From Oncomelania hupensis (Eukaryota > Mollusca > Gastropoda > Littorinimorpha > Pomatiopsidae), in NCBI GenBank assembly GCA_036898135.1, contig CM072522.1, positions 7,515,686 to 7,579,685 on the forward strand: a DNA stretch of 64,000 nt, read 5' to 3'. Below are positions 11,088-20,700 of the stretch, in pieces. The notes below the pieces were generated by a model. That model was not told where the DNA came from. It ran no database searches and saw only the letters and a list, made by a program, of their open reading frames with translations. Every line of letters starts with the position of its first letter. Within the stretch, counting starts at the first letter, position 1. The position numbers were made by a program, and so were the translations under genes.

Positions 11088-11411
11088 CAGTAGTAGTATG
11101 TTTGTCAGTATTAGTGTTACTCACTTGAGCCGGGCTGAGTGCGGCATGAGGCACACATAGGTACAGGAGGAGTGCCCCATCCCCAAGGGTGGTCGTGGGG
11201 CTCTTTGGGTTTAGGCCTTTCCTCCTCACCACCGGGCTTCTCTCCGTTTTCTCCATCTCCGGGCGCTTTTTCATTTCCATCAGGGGCGGGCTTGTCCATG
11301 GGTACTTTGGGGGTATTGAGGGTAGCAAGGGAGGGGTCCTCTGAGCTGGTGGGTATGGTGGTCTCGCTTCCGCCAACACTGAGTGATGTAGACTCCTCTT
11401 CGGCAGCCGGA
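4063..11411 (-). CDS. Calpain-5/6-like gene, partial, probable pseudoprotease (five exons)
   Basis: Joined exons (minus strand): 11,411-11,125; 7,291-7,134; 6,620-6,489; 5,696-5,608; 4,188-4,063. All introns begin GT and end AG, and every junction phase agrees. The product begins with a Pro/Glu-rich extension, then a calpain N-terminus ([27 protein letters not shown]), then [38 protein letters not shown], and [15 protein letters not shown] with [12 protein letters not shown]. Classical calpains have Cys in the QG.LGDCWF/GNCWF motif; here the codon is CAC (His). The residues resemble CAPN5/CAPN6 more than CAPN1/2. The rest of the protease core (His and Asn of the triad) and the C-terminal domains are not recognisable in 1-4,062, so the gene is incomplete here or truncated. 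No stop interrupts the exons, which argues against a dead pseudogene. Confidence 0.8.
4382..4893 (-). mobile_element. RTE-like LINE copy B (3' fragment)
   Basis: This is the reverse complement of the last ~500 bp of the full-length RTE ORF, beginning at the low coordinate with the antisense of the 3' end (GGTCGTTGGGGCACCACAG). It is truncated at about 4,880, inside the region encoding [11 protein letters not shown]. It lies in the intron between calpain exons at 4,188 and 5,608 and carries frameshifts. Confidence 0.8.
5446..5600. repeat. (GTGTA)n pentanucleotide satellite
   Basis: Imperfect tandem GTGTA/GTGTAG units with variants (CTTAGC, GTGTC) run up to within about two bases of the conserved donor positions of the neighbouring calpain exon (exon end 5,608). 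Confidence 0.85.
5608..5696 (-). CDS. Calpain-like exon: [10 protein letters not shown]...FKFNFYR segment
   Basis: The exon is 89 nt, opened by the acceptor TTTTCTACAG and closed by GTTAGT. It encodes [16 protein letters not shown] then [13 protein letters not shown] and two bases of an Arg codon. CAPN5/6 proteins have an equivalent VIPDW...YAGIFHFNFW segment between the active-site helix and the GEW strand. The phase fits both neighbours. Confidence 0.85.
5730..5945 (+). repeat. GAA/GAG purine-rich microsatellite
   Basis: A long purine tract holds a near-pure GAA array at 5,869-5,945. The long poly-Glu, poly-Lys and poly-Ser reading frames through it are products of the repeat, not genes. 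Confidence 0.9.
5946..6488. other. Intronic purine-rich sequence with a Helitron-like end fragment
   Basis: Bases 6,103-6,135 contain ACTAGAAGGGCAAAGCCCAT, the low-coordinate end of the Helitron-like family. The rest to 6,488 is strongly purine-rich on the plus strand with no supported gene. Confidence 0.5.
6489..6620 (-). CDS. Calpain-like exon carrying the altered active site
   Basis: A 44-codon exon in phase 0, bounded by the acceptor GCGTTGCAG and the donor GTGCGT. It encodes [20 protein letters not shown] and then [20 protein letters not shown]. The GELNNHWF stretch aligns with the calpain QGQLGNCWFVAA motif that carries the catalytic Cys; the corresponding codon is CAC (His), clearly readable on the minus strand at about 6,554. 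The two following Cys residues do not occupy the catalytic position. In vertebrate CAPN6 the same position is also not Cys, so loss of proteolysis has precedent in this subfamily. Confidence 0.85.
6621..7133. other. Intron; nothing recognised
   Basis: The interval between two calpain exons has no family-level ORF or clear repeat. Confidence 0.4.
7134..7291 (-). CDS. Calpain-like exon: protease-core N-terminus
   Basis: A 158-nt exon after the acceptor GTGTTTTCAG. It encodes [20 protein letters not shown], then [19 protein letters not shown], and ends IEWKRPK at the donor GTGAGG. The LFED.EFPA..SL.Y and IEWKRP signatures are general calpain features. A Met is present three codons in, so translation could in principle start here without the upstream extension exon. 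However, the AG acceptor and matching phase with 11,125 favour splicing. Confidence 0.85.
7362..7800 (-). mobile_element. tRNA-derived SINE (near full length)
   Basis: On the minus strand the 5' head (7,800-7,725) has a tRNA-like A box (TGGCCTAATGG, fitting TRGYNNANNNG) and a B box (GGTTCGAGCCC). The body carries the family marker GCGCTTTTCCAGCTC in antisense, and the element ends with an (AAAT)n tail at 7,362-7,378. It is a polymerase-III SINE, not a functional tRNA gene, because the cloverleaf is not followed by a tRNA 3' end. Confidence 0.85.
7801..8595. other. Non-coding; nothing recognised
   Basis: Short ORFs only, none with recognisable motifs. It is presumably part of the long calpain intron. 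Confidence 0.35.
8596..8770 (-). mobile_element. SINE fragment
   Basis: This matches the tail and middle of the SINE at 7,362-7,800 (ATAGAGCGCTTTTTGGGCTC, GGCCGATACAG, CGACTGAGCACAA) but stops before the tRNA-like head. Confidence 0.7.
8771..9237. other. Non-coding; nothing recognised
   Basis: No supported gene or repeat was seen. Confidence 0.35.
9238..10147 (+). mobile_element. RTE-like LINE copy C (internal fragment)
   Basis: The copy is collinear with the full-length RTE from the linker ([18 protein letters not shown]) through the RT fingers and palm ([43 protein letters not shown]). It has a ~47-bp deletion at about 9,767 relative to the intact copy and a frameshift near 9,560. It lacks both ends: it breaks off at 10,147, just after VQRLDT, with no GGATA tail, so the 3' end was removed after insertion. 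Confidence 0.85.
10148..10555. other. Non-coding; nothing recognised
   Basis: Moderately GC-balanced sequence without a recognisable ORF; it separates the RTE fragment from the microsatellite block. Confidence 0.35.
10566..10682. repeat. TA, GA and GATA microsatellites
   Basis: (TA)n occurs at 10,566-10,580 and 10,596-10,612, then (GA)n to 10,662, then (GATA)n to 10,682. Confidence 0.95.
10990..11100 (+). repeat. (GTA)n trinucleotide microsatellite
   Basis: About 35 near-perfect GTA units sit roughly 25 bp from the donor of the calpain extension exon. Confidence 0.95.
11125..11411 (-). CDS. Pro/Glu-rich N-terminal extension exon of the calpain-like gene
   Basis: An open stretch of 95 codons between the acceptor TGTTTGTACAG (with a good pyrimidine tract) and the donor GTGAGT. 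It encodes an acidic, Pro/Gly-rich, probably disordered segment ([52 protein letters not shown]) ending [15 protein letters not shown]. It ends one base into a codon, and the next exon at 7,291 supplies the other two, so the phase matches. It also starts within a codon, so at least one more exon lies upstream. Assignment to the calpain gene rests on strand, phase and spacing, not on family conservation. It could belong to another transcript. Confidence 0.55.
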
Positions 11412-11588
11412 CTGTACAAACAGACAAACAGATCCCAGCGATTGTGTGTGTGGGTATGTGTGTGTGTGTGTGTGGCTGTGGCTGTGAAACGTCACGAATG
11501 AGGAACGGAATTTGACGTTCTTAATATAAAATGGGGTAATTTGCTCCTTCCCCGTTTGTCTGCCGTTCCTCATTTGTTCTAAGTACAC

Positions 11589-11766
11589 GGGAGTGCTCTT
11601 TTAGTGCATGGGAGTGCAGTTGTAGTGCATGGGAGTGCAGTTGTAGTGCATGGGAGTGCTTTTTAAGTACATGTGCACTACAGTTGCACTTCACGCAAGT
11701 GCTCTTTTAGTGCATAGAAGTGCAGTTGTAGTGCATGGGAGTGTTTTTAGTGCAAGGGAGTGCTCT
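11589..11766. repeat. Degenerate ~21-bp minisatellite
   Basis: Tandem variants of AGTGCATGGGAGTGCAGTTGT are interspersed with AGTGCTCTTTT units. Confidence 0.85.
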
Positions 11767-11899
11767 ATTCGGGACGGAGAACTTCCAGCCCATTTCCGAA
11801 CAAATTTTGAAAAATGTCGACTTACTACCTCTGCTATAGAGCACGAAGTAGGTCAAGTTTTGTTCCAGACGGGTAGGTTCAGAGCACCCTTTTCCCAAA

Positions 11900-12173
11900 A
11901 AGTTTGACCTAATTCGTGCCGTCTATGAGACGATCTAGGTCAAGTTTTGCCAACTCGGGTAGGGTAAGGAATTTTCCTCGACGGGTAGGTTAAGGCACCC
12001 GTTTAAGAAAAGGGTTAGGGTCAGGGCTAGTTGCAGCGCTGCAACTAGCCCTGACCCTAACCCTTTTCTTGAAGGGGTGCCTTAACCTACCCGTCGAGGA
12101 AAGTTCCTTACCCTACCCGTGTTGCAAAAACTTGACCTACTTCGCCTCCTAAGGAGCACGAAGTAGGTCAAAT
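11900..12173. repeat. Near-perfect palindrome (inverted repeat, no spacer)
   Basis: The two arms meet at AGC|GCT (12,037/12,038). The inner ~103 bp of each arm (11,935-12,037 and 12,038-12,140) match with only a handful of differences, and similarity continues imperfectly to about 11,900 and 12,173. The arms contain telomere-like GGGTTAGGGTCAGGGC and the repeated motifs GACGGGTAGG and GAAGTAGGTCAA. Variants of the same motifs also lie outside the arms (11,841-11,880; 12,180-12,235). Confidence 0.9.
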
Positions 12174-12284
12174 TGTGACAAGACGGGTAGGGATAAGGCA
12201 GCGATGTAACTAGCCCTTATCCTACCCGTTTTGTGTGGTACCCGGTTACATTTACCCCGTTTGACACCTCGTACAAGTATGTGT

Positions 12285-12382
12285 GTGTGTGGCTAGGTAG
12301 AAACGCCTTTATTCTGACATACACTTGAACCTCAACGTACTTTCTTTTGACGGACCCCGTTATTTTGACGTCAAAACAGTGT
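12285..12382 (-). repeat. Dispersed repeat, inverted partner of 26,118-26,217
   Basis: The sequence from TAGGTAGAAACGCCTTTATT to TTATTTTGACGTCAA is the reverse complement, with few differences, of the copy beside the interstitial telomeric repeats at 26.1 kb. It also abuts a GT run, as that copy does. Confidence 0.8.
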
Positions 12383-12391
12383 CTTTTATTT

Positions 12392-12877
12392 CAGGTATTC
12401 CTAGGCCTCCATTTAAAATATTTTTAAGGGCCCTTCTCATGCTAATTCTATCTCTCTTGCGGTTCCATACAAAATCAAGAACAGTTTTTCTGCACTAAAC
12501 TTATAACTTTGTCAGCAGGATTGGGACGCAACATCCATAAATGAACTAATTTTGACAAAATCAAAGATTTAAGAACTGCAATCCTTCCCCGTGGGGTTAT
12601 CTGTCCCTTAGACCAATACTATACAGTATCTTTACCTCCAGAAACTTTTCACTCATATTTATTTCTATACACTCTCTTAGATTATTTGTAAACCAGATGC
12701 CTAATAAATTAAATTTACTGGGGTTCCAATTCATATTCAAATGCGGCATATACTGAGTCGGTGAGTTGCGCCTATTGCCTAACCAAATAGTACCACTTTT
12801 TCCTGAATTTAATAGAAGTCAAGAACATTTCCCAAATTTCTCTATTGTAATAACCGATTCTTCAAACCTAATCTATC
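12392..12877 (-). mobile_element. L1-like LINE, ORF2 C-terminal part (piece 3 of 3)
   Basis: Minus-strand reading across frameshifts gives NSPTQYMPHLNMNWNPSKFN, LLGIWFTNNLRECIEINMS, then PRGRIAVLKSL, and VWNRKRDRISMRR ending GGLGIPEI. This is the post-RT region of L1/Tx1-group ORF2 proteins. It continues from the piece at 15,697-15,952 across an inserted RTE fragment flanked by the 10-bp duplication CTAATCTATC (12,868-12,877 and 15,697-15,706). The 3' end is lost at about 12,390. Confidence 0.75.
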
Positions 12878-12966
12878 TATCCTATTCTAACCCGTAACTC
12901 TGAGGTCGTTGGGAAACCACAGATGATCGTTTATAACCAGCGTACTCCATCTTTCTCTGTTCTCAG
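12878..12966 (-). mobile_element. RTE-like LINE copy D/E, 3' tail fragment (first part)
   Basis: This is the antisense of the RTE 3' end (TATCCTATTC tail, then GGTCGTTGGGAAACCACAG). It continues after a 2.7-kb insertion at 15,652-15,696. The 5-bp sequence CTCAG is duplicated at 12,962-12,966 and 15,652-15,656. Confidence 0.85.
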
Positions 12967-15651
12967 TGTCACGTCACCCGGATGGGTTCAGTGACTTCAG
13001 CTCAAAACAGCGAGTTTCAGGATTCAAACTCAACTAAAATACTAACACAAATGCCAGGTGAACAATTTCACACTTTTATTCAATGCACAAACGTTCAGGA
13101 CAATGGGAAATCTAACCCTAACCCAACCCTTAACCGGTTCCACAACCCCAACAATTAACCAACAATTACCTCCCTTGTCTAATCCGTAACCCCTTGATAC
13201 TGGACACAAGATGTCAACACAATGAAGATATAACCATATGAAAATAAAGATGAAGTAATACAACTGATGGATTATGTATACAATCACCAAGATTTGAAGA
13301 AATGTAATTAATATCAAACTCTTTATACAACAGCCTCATTCCGTTTCCAATACAAAGCTTAACTAAATCGTCTGGAATTAGCACCACAAGCCTTATGTCT
13401 ATCACAGACTGTAAAGAGTCACTGTTTTAAATGTTCACTGGGTATTTAGTATGTTTTATTTGTGTGTAATGTGTGTATATATGACTGTGAGGGTGCGTGG
13501 TCCTGAGTATGGAAACCCAAGCGGCAACCTCCCGGTAGTAGGGGTCTTGTAGCGCCCAGGTGGCAAGGGTCATGCAACGTCTTGGCTTCCCGGACAGGTT
13601 CGGAACGACGTTGAACCAACGCCCGGCACCATACAACACCAGCGTGGGCGCAACAGCAACAACAACCAGACCAGCAACAGTAGTAGTAGTAGCACTTAGG
13701 AACAGATGTAGGAGTACGTAGGTAGTAGAACATAAATATGTAGAGCAAGGCCCCCACTAGGCTATCTCTACAATGTAAACATAACACGGGAAATAACTCC
13801 TTCTGCCGTCCGCCATCTTGACCTGTTTATTTATGCATTATAACAATTCACATTTCTTCTATAATTTTTACTAACTTCTCATGACATGATTACTTATACA
13901 AATACCAATGCATTATAAGTTCCTTCCTGATCAACAATCCTGACTCATTCCCTCTCTCATATTCATCACCCCTCTCTCATATTCATCACCCCTCTCTCAT
14001 ATTCATCACCCCTAGAGTATACTATAATACATCATCACCCTTCTCTCATATTCATCACCCCTCTCATATTCATCACCCCTCTCTCATATTATAATACATC
14101 ATCACTCTTGACCTCGTTCTTGCAGCAACGTCAACATTATTCCATTTTACATTTTCAACAAGAAAATAATATAAAAAATATTATTTATCAAAATACCTAT
14201 TTCCCCTCACCCTTCATCATTCATTCACGTACGCATTCTCAGAGTGTATAGCCACTAAACAATTAGGAAGCTGGCACCACTCACCTTCAGGTCTCGGCCT
14301 GTGAAGTTACAGATACACACAACACCACAACACAACACAGTCTGTAGAGAGTCGGTGGTTCGTTACTACTGTCTTATTATGATCTAGGACAGCCTAGCAT
14401 TGACGATGTGCCTAGGCCTTGGGCGGCAGGGTTCAGCCTGACACAAAAAAGCTATGGGCCATTGGGCCCCTCAGATCAAATTTCAATGCGCCATGATTTC
14501 AGCAGTAATTTACGTACATGTAAAAGATAACCTGGAGATATTATTACAGAAATTAAAACAAAATAGATTATTGTGAGTGTGCATGTGTTGTGAAGCATGT
14601 TTACCAACAAAACACTAACCAGAACAGGGATCAGTATTTTGACTTGACTCGGGGCTCACACAATCATCTTGCGTAGGATTAGCGGCGGTAGACTGTAGTT
14701 TAACAGCAGCAAACGACAGTCTAGACAGTCCTACCTCAAGTTTAGTTGTTTTGTTTTGTTTTGTTTTGTTTTTTTTTTTTGGGGGGGTGGGGGTGGGGGG
14801 TGGGGGGTGTTTTCAAAGCGGCACAAAGAAAAACACAAAATCCTCCTTGCACGGACACAACATACGCGCAGACGATAGCAAATTCTGATTTGGAAGAATC
14901 GTACAACACTTTTTATTGGCTGCAAGATCAACATCCGGGCCCTCATAGCCAATCGCTGAACTTGCCTTAGCAAAAGCACGTTTGTCGCCTCCAATACAGT
15001 GCACTGTTATTGTGGTGGCGCACTGGTACCAAAAATCGAAGCGCCATTCGGCCCCTGGCAAGAATTGTGGATGGGTCATTTTTAATTTTTATGCGTCAAT
15101 GGCGCAGGGCGCGCTAGTAAACTGATCCCTGGGGCGGTCTCTAAAATAAGAGCACACACCCTTAGGAAGTTGCTCTACACAGAGATCACACAGCACTGTG
15201 GCAGCAAAAATACTCCTAACTGTGGTAAAAGTACTTTATTAACACAGCTTTGACAACACGCTGGTCATTCTTGCCCTTCTTAAGGAACAAGACCTCGGGT
15301 GGTTCCAAACACAAAACACAACCCTTATAAACGGACCCTACACTTATCCTACAATAGTAGCAGTCACAGTCTATCCAAAATGTCGTCCGATCACAATGAA
15401 TACCGACCTGGCTCTGACACCTCAACGCAGCTTCCAGCCCACAGTTCAGGGTACAGAACTCTGTTCAGGCTCCTAGCAGCTATCGAGCTATACCTAAAGC
15501 ACGGGAAAAACCTAAATTCCTAGTATACACTACGCAATACAAACCGCTGATTCATACTTTGCGCACAGCACTCTCATAGATATAAAACTGTACACTATAT
15601 ACATCCTGACACAGCATATATTTAGCGTGCGTCAAAACTTGTGTCATCACA
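12967..15651. mobile_element. 2.7-kb insertion with TG...CA ends and 5-bp TSD (candidate solo LTR or LTR-type element)
   Basis: The block starts TGTCACGTCACC and ends GTGTCATCACA. It is flanked on both sides by CTCAG and interrupts an otherwise continuous RTE fragment. TG/CA ends with a 5-bp TSD are the hallmark of LTR-element integration. No gag/pol ORF, primer-binding site or second terminal repeat was found, so it may be a large solo LTR or a non-autonomous derivative. It contains a minisatellite (13,950-14,095) and a possible smaller TIR element (14,625-15,131). Confidence 0.55.
13950..14095 (+). repeat. ~20-bp minisatellite
   Basis: Tandem CATATTCATCACCCCTCTCT units, about seven, some broken by GTATACTATAATACATCATC. 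Confidence 0.9.
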
Positions 15652-15696
15652 CTCAGCAACTCTGATGGTTTCGCTCAGTGTCAAGCCAGTCCATCT
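15652..15696 (-). mobile_element. RTE-like LINE copy D/E, second part
   Basis: CTCAGCAACTCTGATGG to CAAGCCAGTCCAT continues the RTE antisense sequence that stops at 12,966. The RTE fragment ends here at its 5' truncation point, next to the TSD CTAATCTATC of the L1-like host. Confidence 0.85.
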
Positions 15697-15952
15697 AATC
15701 TATCGCCGTTTAACATTAATTCTATATCATCGGTATACTGTAAGATTTTGTGCTCTATATTATTTATTGTAATACCTTTGATCTTATCATTCTGTCGTAT
15801 CATTATGGCTACTATTTCAATGCATAAAATAAATATATAAGGTGAGATCGGATCCCACTGTCTGCAGCCGCGCCTTATATCAAACTAATGGGATACCTGA
15901 CCATCAACACAAACTGAAGCTTTTATTTCATTATAAAAAGTACTGACCCATC
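15697..15952 (-). mobile_element. L1-like LINE, RT active-site region (piece 2 of 3)
   Basis: Minus-strand reading gives FYNEIKASVCVDGQVS, then GCRQWDPISPYIFILCIE, and GITINNIEHKILQYTDDIEL, where YTDD occupies the RT catalytic YADD position. It follows directly from the piece ending at 21,444 (DFEKAFDSVDWK...GNDICRWV). The 11-bp sequence ACTGACCCATC is duplicated at 15,942-15,952 and 21,444-21,454 around the block that separates them. Confidence 0.8.
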
Positions 15953-17240
15953 AGTTCTAGCATGTCCTGAAAAAAGAGAAGAAGAAAAAATCCTCCCAAT
16001 TCTCTGAGAAGAAGTTGAGGCAGGAGTGCAATCCCTGAAGAAGGGGAAGTAAGCGGGAGTGGACTACATACCCGCGGAACCGCTTCAAGCAGGAGGAGAC
16101 GTAATGATTGATGCACTCACCATTATCTGTAACAAGATCTGGCAGAGTGGGGAGTGGCCTACACCATGGACCAAGTCGCTTGACATCACTCTTCCCAAAA
16201 AAGGTAACCTTCAGGAATGTGAAAATTACCGCACCATCAGCCTCATCAGCCATCCCAGCAAGTTCCTCCTGAAAATAATACTCAACAGGTTGAAACCCCA
16301 AGCTGAATGAATCATAGCTGAAGAACAAGCAGGATTCAGGGCAGGGCAAAGTACCACTGAACAGATTTTCAACCTCAGAATAATCTGTGCCCTTGCAAAT
16401 CACGAAGGCACAGTCAGCATAGGGGGAAGAGCAATCTCCAACCTTCGTTTTGCGGATGACATTGATGGATTGGCTGGAGAGGAACAAGAACTTGAACAGC
16501 TGGTACAGAGGCTTGACACCACCTTCAGATCCTATGGAATGGAAATAAGTGCAGAGAAGACCAAAATGATTACCAATAACACCAATGGCATCAACACGGA
16601 CATCAAAGTCCAAGGCCAATCCCTCAACACAGTGCATAGCTTCAAATATTTAGGAGTCATTGTATCAGACAATGGGTCCCGACAGGAAGTCCTCTCCAGG
16701 ATCGCACAAACAACTGCTGCACTGGCGAGGCTGAAGCCAATTTGGAAAGACAGGACCATGAGCCTACGTTCCAAGGTAAGACTGTTGCGCTCCCTTGTCA
16801 TCTCCATCTCCCTATACGCTTGCGAAACATGAACTCTAACAGCAGATCTACAACGAAGAATACAAAGCATGGAGATGAGGTGCTACAGAAGACTTCTGTG
16901 CATTTGCTATACCCAGCACATCACCAATGACGAAGTCCGACAGACCATCACACAAGCCATTGGACAACAAGATGACCTGCTCACAGTGGTGAACAAAAAC
17001 TGAAACTCCCATGGTATGGCCACGTCACCAGATCATCAGGTCTTGCAAAGACCATCCTGCAAGGCACAGTGCAAGGAGGTAAAAGAAGAGGGAGACCGAA
17101 AAAGAGGTGAGATTACAACTTTCGAGAATGGACTGGTTTGACACAGCGAAATCATCAGGGTTGCTGAGGACAGGGAAAGATGGAGTACGCTGGTTAAACG
17201 ATCATCTGTGGTGCCCCTACGACCTCCGAGTTATGGGATA
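15953..17240 (+). mobile_element. RTE-like LINE copy F (5'-truncated)
   Basis: The copy begins within the linker region of the element (microhomology ACCCATC with the target) and runs through the RT to the C-terminus and 3' end (CGACCTCCGAGTTATGGGATAG). It lacks about 70 codons around the FKKAFDRVW motif and has several stops. It retains [18 protein letters not shown]. Its GGATA tail appears to have been split by a later insertion, the remainder being GATAGGATAGG at about 21,433-21,443. Confidence 0.85.
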
Positions 17241-17790
17241 GTCTTCTGTTCTGCAAGCATCTGCATGCTTGATTCGTTGTGATTCCGTCACTGGTCGAAC
17301 GACTGATTTCAGTCTTTGAGAGATGCTTGCATACGTAAGCATGCTGAGGAATGCATGCCGATGATGCGGAGGAATTAAAACATCACAACAGCTTGCGTGT
17401 GTCTGTGTGTACCTGCGTCTGTGTCTGACAATGCCTAGGTGTGTGTATGGGTGCGATATAATGTCTGCTACATCATGGTCATGATCTTTTAATAATCATT
17501 CTTCATATCTTATGTGACTGACTCTTATTTTTTACTTGAAATTCGATCTTTACTTATTTATTGTCCAGAGTTTAAAAGATGTGATAGCACTTCTAATAAC
17601 ATTTTCGGTTTTTACATTTCCCATCATTTTTAAAAAAATACTTTTATTATATTGTCAGTCTTATTAGTACATTGTTTTAATGCGCCGATTGTTTGCGTGA
17701 GGTTTCCTTCCAATTTCTTACTTTAAATTTAATGAATTTTGTTTTTAATTTTATTTATTGATTGTGCTCTGTGGGTTCGGGCATTAAATA
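17241..17790. other. Non-coding sequence upstream of the full-length RTE
   Basis: AT-rich, no recognisable ORF. By position it entered together with, or before, the full-length RTE. It could be an unrecognised transposon or RTE 5' flank. Confidence 0.4.
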
Positions 17791-20700
17791 GAATAGACCC
17801 AACGTTTCCCGGCGTGTCGTAAGAGGCGACTAACAGGGGTGATGTTAGCACGGCATCACTGGGCGAAAGTCTTCTACACAGAAGTCACCGGCCAGGGCGG
17901 AGGAACCTCATGTTACTACAGGTTCAACGACCATGTGCTCAGGGCCAAGGCGAGCCACACTGTATTCGTGGATTTCGGCTGTGGCCAACAGCCTGGAGAG
18001 GATTGGGCACCGCCAGGTCTTTTTTGCCCAAGACACACTACATGATGACACAATCCACTAATTCCATACCGGATCGGTCGTCGCCCGGCACAAGGACCGC
18101 GCCTTCCGTTGGCCACCAGGACGGAGGTGTTAAGTATGCTACTGATGGACAATTTAGCAAGATCCGCACGAGAAACAACATCGTCATAGGAACCTGGAAT
18201 GTCAGGACCCTAACTGCGGAAGGAAAATTAGAAGAACTGGCCCACGAGTTGGACCACTATCAATGGAACGTTCTAGGCATCAGCGAACTGCGCTGGAAAG
18301 GCCTAGGTGAAACAACAACCGACAAAGGCCACAAGCTCTATTTCAGCGGTAGAGATGACAGGCACGAACACGGCGTTGGATTCTTGGTCCACAAGAACAT
18401 TCTAGCCACTGTCATGGGTTGCCGCCCAGTCTCCAGTAGACTCATTACCATCCGCCTGAGAGCAGCCCCTTTCAACATCACCATCATCCAGACCTATGCC
18501 CCAACATCAGACTATGACGACAGCGAAGTGGAGGATTTTTATGAAAATCTACAGGCGGTCCTTGACCAAGTGCCGAAGAAGGACATAGTCATAGTGCAAG
18601 GCGACTGGAATGCCAAGGTTGGCCAAGATGCGCACCACAACTGGGGAGACACATGTGGACCCCACTGCAACAACGAGACAAATGACAGGGGTCTGAGACT
18701 CTTGGAGTTTGCCAGATACAACAATCTGGTACTGGCAAACACGCTTGGTCTCCAAAAAAACTCCAGACGATGGACATGGCACAGTCCTGGCGGGGAGCAT
18801 CACAACCAAATAGACTACATCATGGTCAAGAAACGCTTCAGATCAAGCATCAACATTGGCAGGACACGCACTTTTCCAGGAGCAGATATCGGAAGTGACC
18901 ACGATCTCGTGATAATGTCTTTCCGGATCCACTTGAAGAGAGTAAATACAGCAAAGTGCACTAGACTGAAGTTCGACCTGGACAAACTGCAAGACCCGGA
19001 GGTGGCAGAACTATTTCAGGCCACAATTGGAGGGAAATTTGCACCACTGCTCATTTTGGGGGCTGGTGAAGTAGATGTCAACACCATGACCACCACCTTC
19101 AACTCAGCTGTGACAGATGCCGCCACTGAGATCCTTGGCAAGCACCGACCAAAGAAGAAGCCGTGGATCACACCTGAACTTTTGGATCTGTGTGATAAAC
19201 GAAGAGAGATGAAAAAGAAAAAGAACACCTCACAGGGAGCTGATGTCTACCGAAAAATCAACAATGACATCCGAAAAGGCATGTGCACAGCAAAGGAGAA
19301 CTGGATAGAAGATCAATGCCAGGAAATAGAGAACAGTCTGAACAAGAACAACAGCAAGAAGGCCTACCAGACTGTGAAGCGGCTGACAAGTGTCAAACAG
19401 CCCAAAGTCTCCACGATCCAATGCAAGTCTGGCATATGCCTTACAGAAGAACAAGAAGTCTTGGACAGATGGACAGAGTACTGCTCTGACCTTTACAACC
19501 ATACACCAAATGGAGACCCATCAGTTCTAGCATGTCCCGAGAACAGAGAAGAAGAAGAAATCCTCCCAATTCTCCGGGAAGAAGTTGAGGCAGCAGTGCA
19601 ATCGCTAAAGAAAGGGAAGTCAGCGGGAGTGGACAACATACCCGCGGAACTGCTACAAGCAGGAGGAGAAGCGATGATTGATGCCCTCATCATTATCTGT
19701 AACAAAATCTGGCAGAGTGGGGAGTGGCCTATACCGTGGACCCAGTCGCTTGTCATCACTCTTCCCAAAAAAGGTAACCTTCAGGAGTGTGAAAATTACC
19801 GCACCATCAGCCTCATCAGCCATCCCAGCAAGGTCCTCCTGAAAATAATACTCAACAGGTTGAAACCCCAAGCTGAACAAATCATAGCTGAAGAACAAGC
19901 AGGATTCAGGGCAGGGCGAAGTACCACTGAGCAGATTTTCAACCTCAGAATAATCTGTGAGAAATACCTACAGCACCAACAACATCTATATCATGTGTTC
20001 ATAGACTTCAAGAAGGCGTTTGACCGAGTCTGGCATGCAGCTCTAAGGGCAACAATGAAAGTGTACAACATCAGCCCTAAAATTATTGAAGTCATCAAAA
20101 GCCTGTATGACAAGGCTACCAGTGCAGTCCTCCACAACAGCACCATCGGGAACTGGTTCAGAACAAGAATCGGTGTGCGTCAAGGATGCCTACTCTCTCC
20201 AACACTCTTCAACATCTTCCTAGAGCGCATCATGTCAGATGCCCTTGCAGATCACGAAGGCACAGTCAGCATAGGGGTTAGAGCAATCTCCAATCTTCGT
20301 TTTGCAGATGACATTGATGAATTGGCTGGAGAGGAACAAGAACTTGAACAGCTGGTACAGAGGCTTGACACCACCTCCAGAGCCTATGGAATGGAAATAA
20401 GTGCAGAGAAGACCAAAATGATGACCAACAACACCAATGGCATCAATACGGACATCAAAGTCCAAGGCCAATCCCTCAACACAGTGCATAGCTTCAAATA
20501 TTTAGGAGCCATTGTATCAGACAATGGGTCCCGACAGGAAGTCCTCTCCAGGATCGCACAAACAACTGCTGCCCTGACAAGGTTGAAGCCCATTTGGAAA
20601 GACAGGACCATCAGTCTACATTCCAAAGTAAGACTGCTGCGCTCCCTTGTCATCTCCATCTTCCTATATGCTTGCGAAGCATGGACCCTCACAGCAGATC

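Noticed and set aside
11139..11501. 120-codon plus-strand ORF across the calpain extension exon
   Set aside because: Opposite-strand shadow; the minus-strand frame has matching splice sites and phase.
14625..15131. Small TIR element with CAGGGATCAGT ends
   Set aside because: An 11-bp inverted match with hAT-like ends, but no target duplication and no conserved interior; may be chance.
18549..18809. Antisense ORFs across the RTE copies (e.g. endonuclease and RT antisense frames)
   Set aside because: Shadow frames of the sense ORF repeated in every RTE copy.
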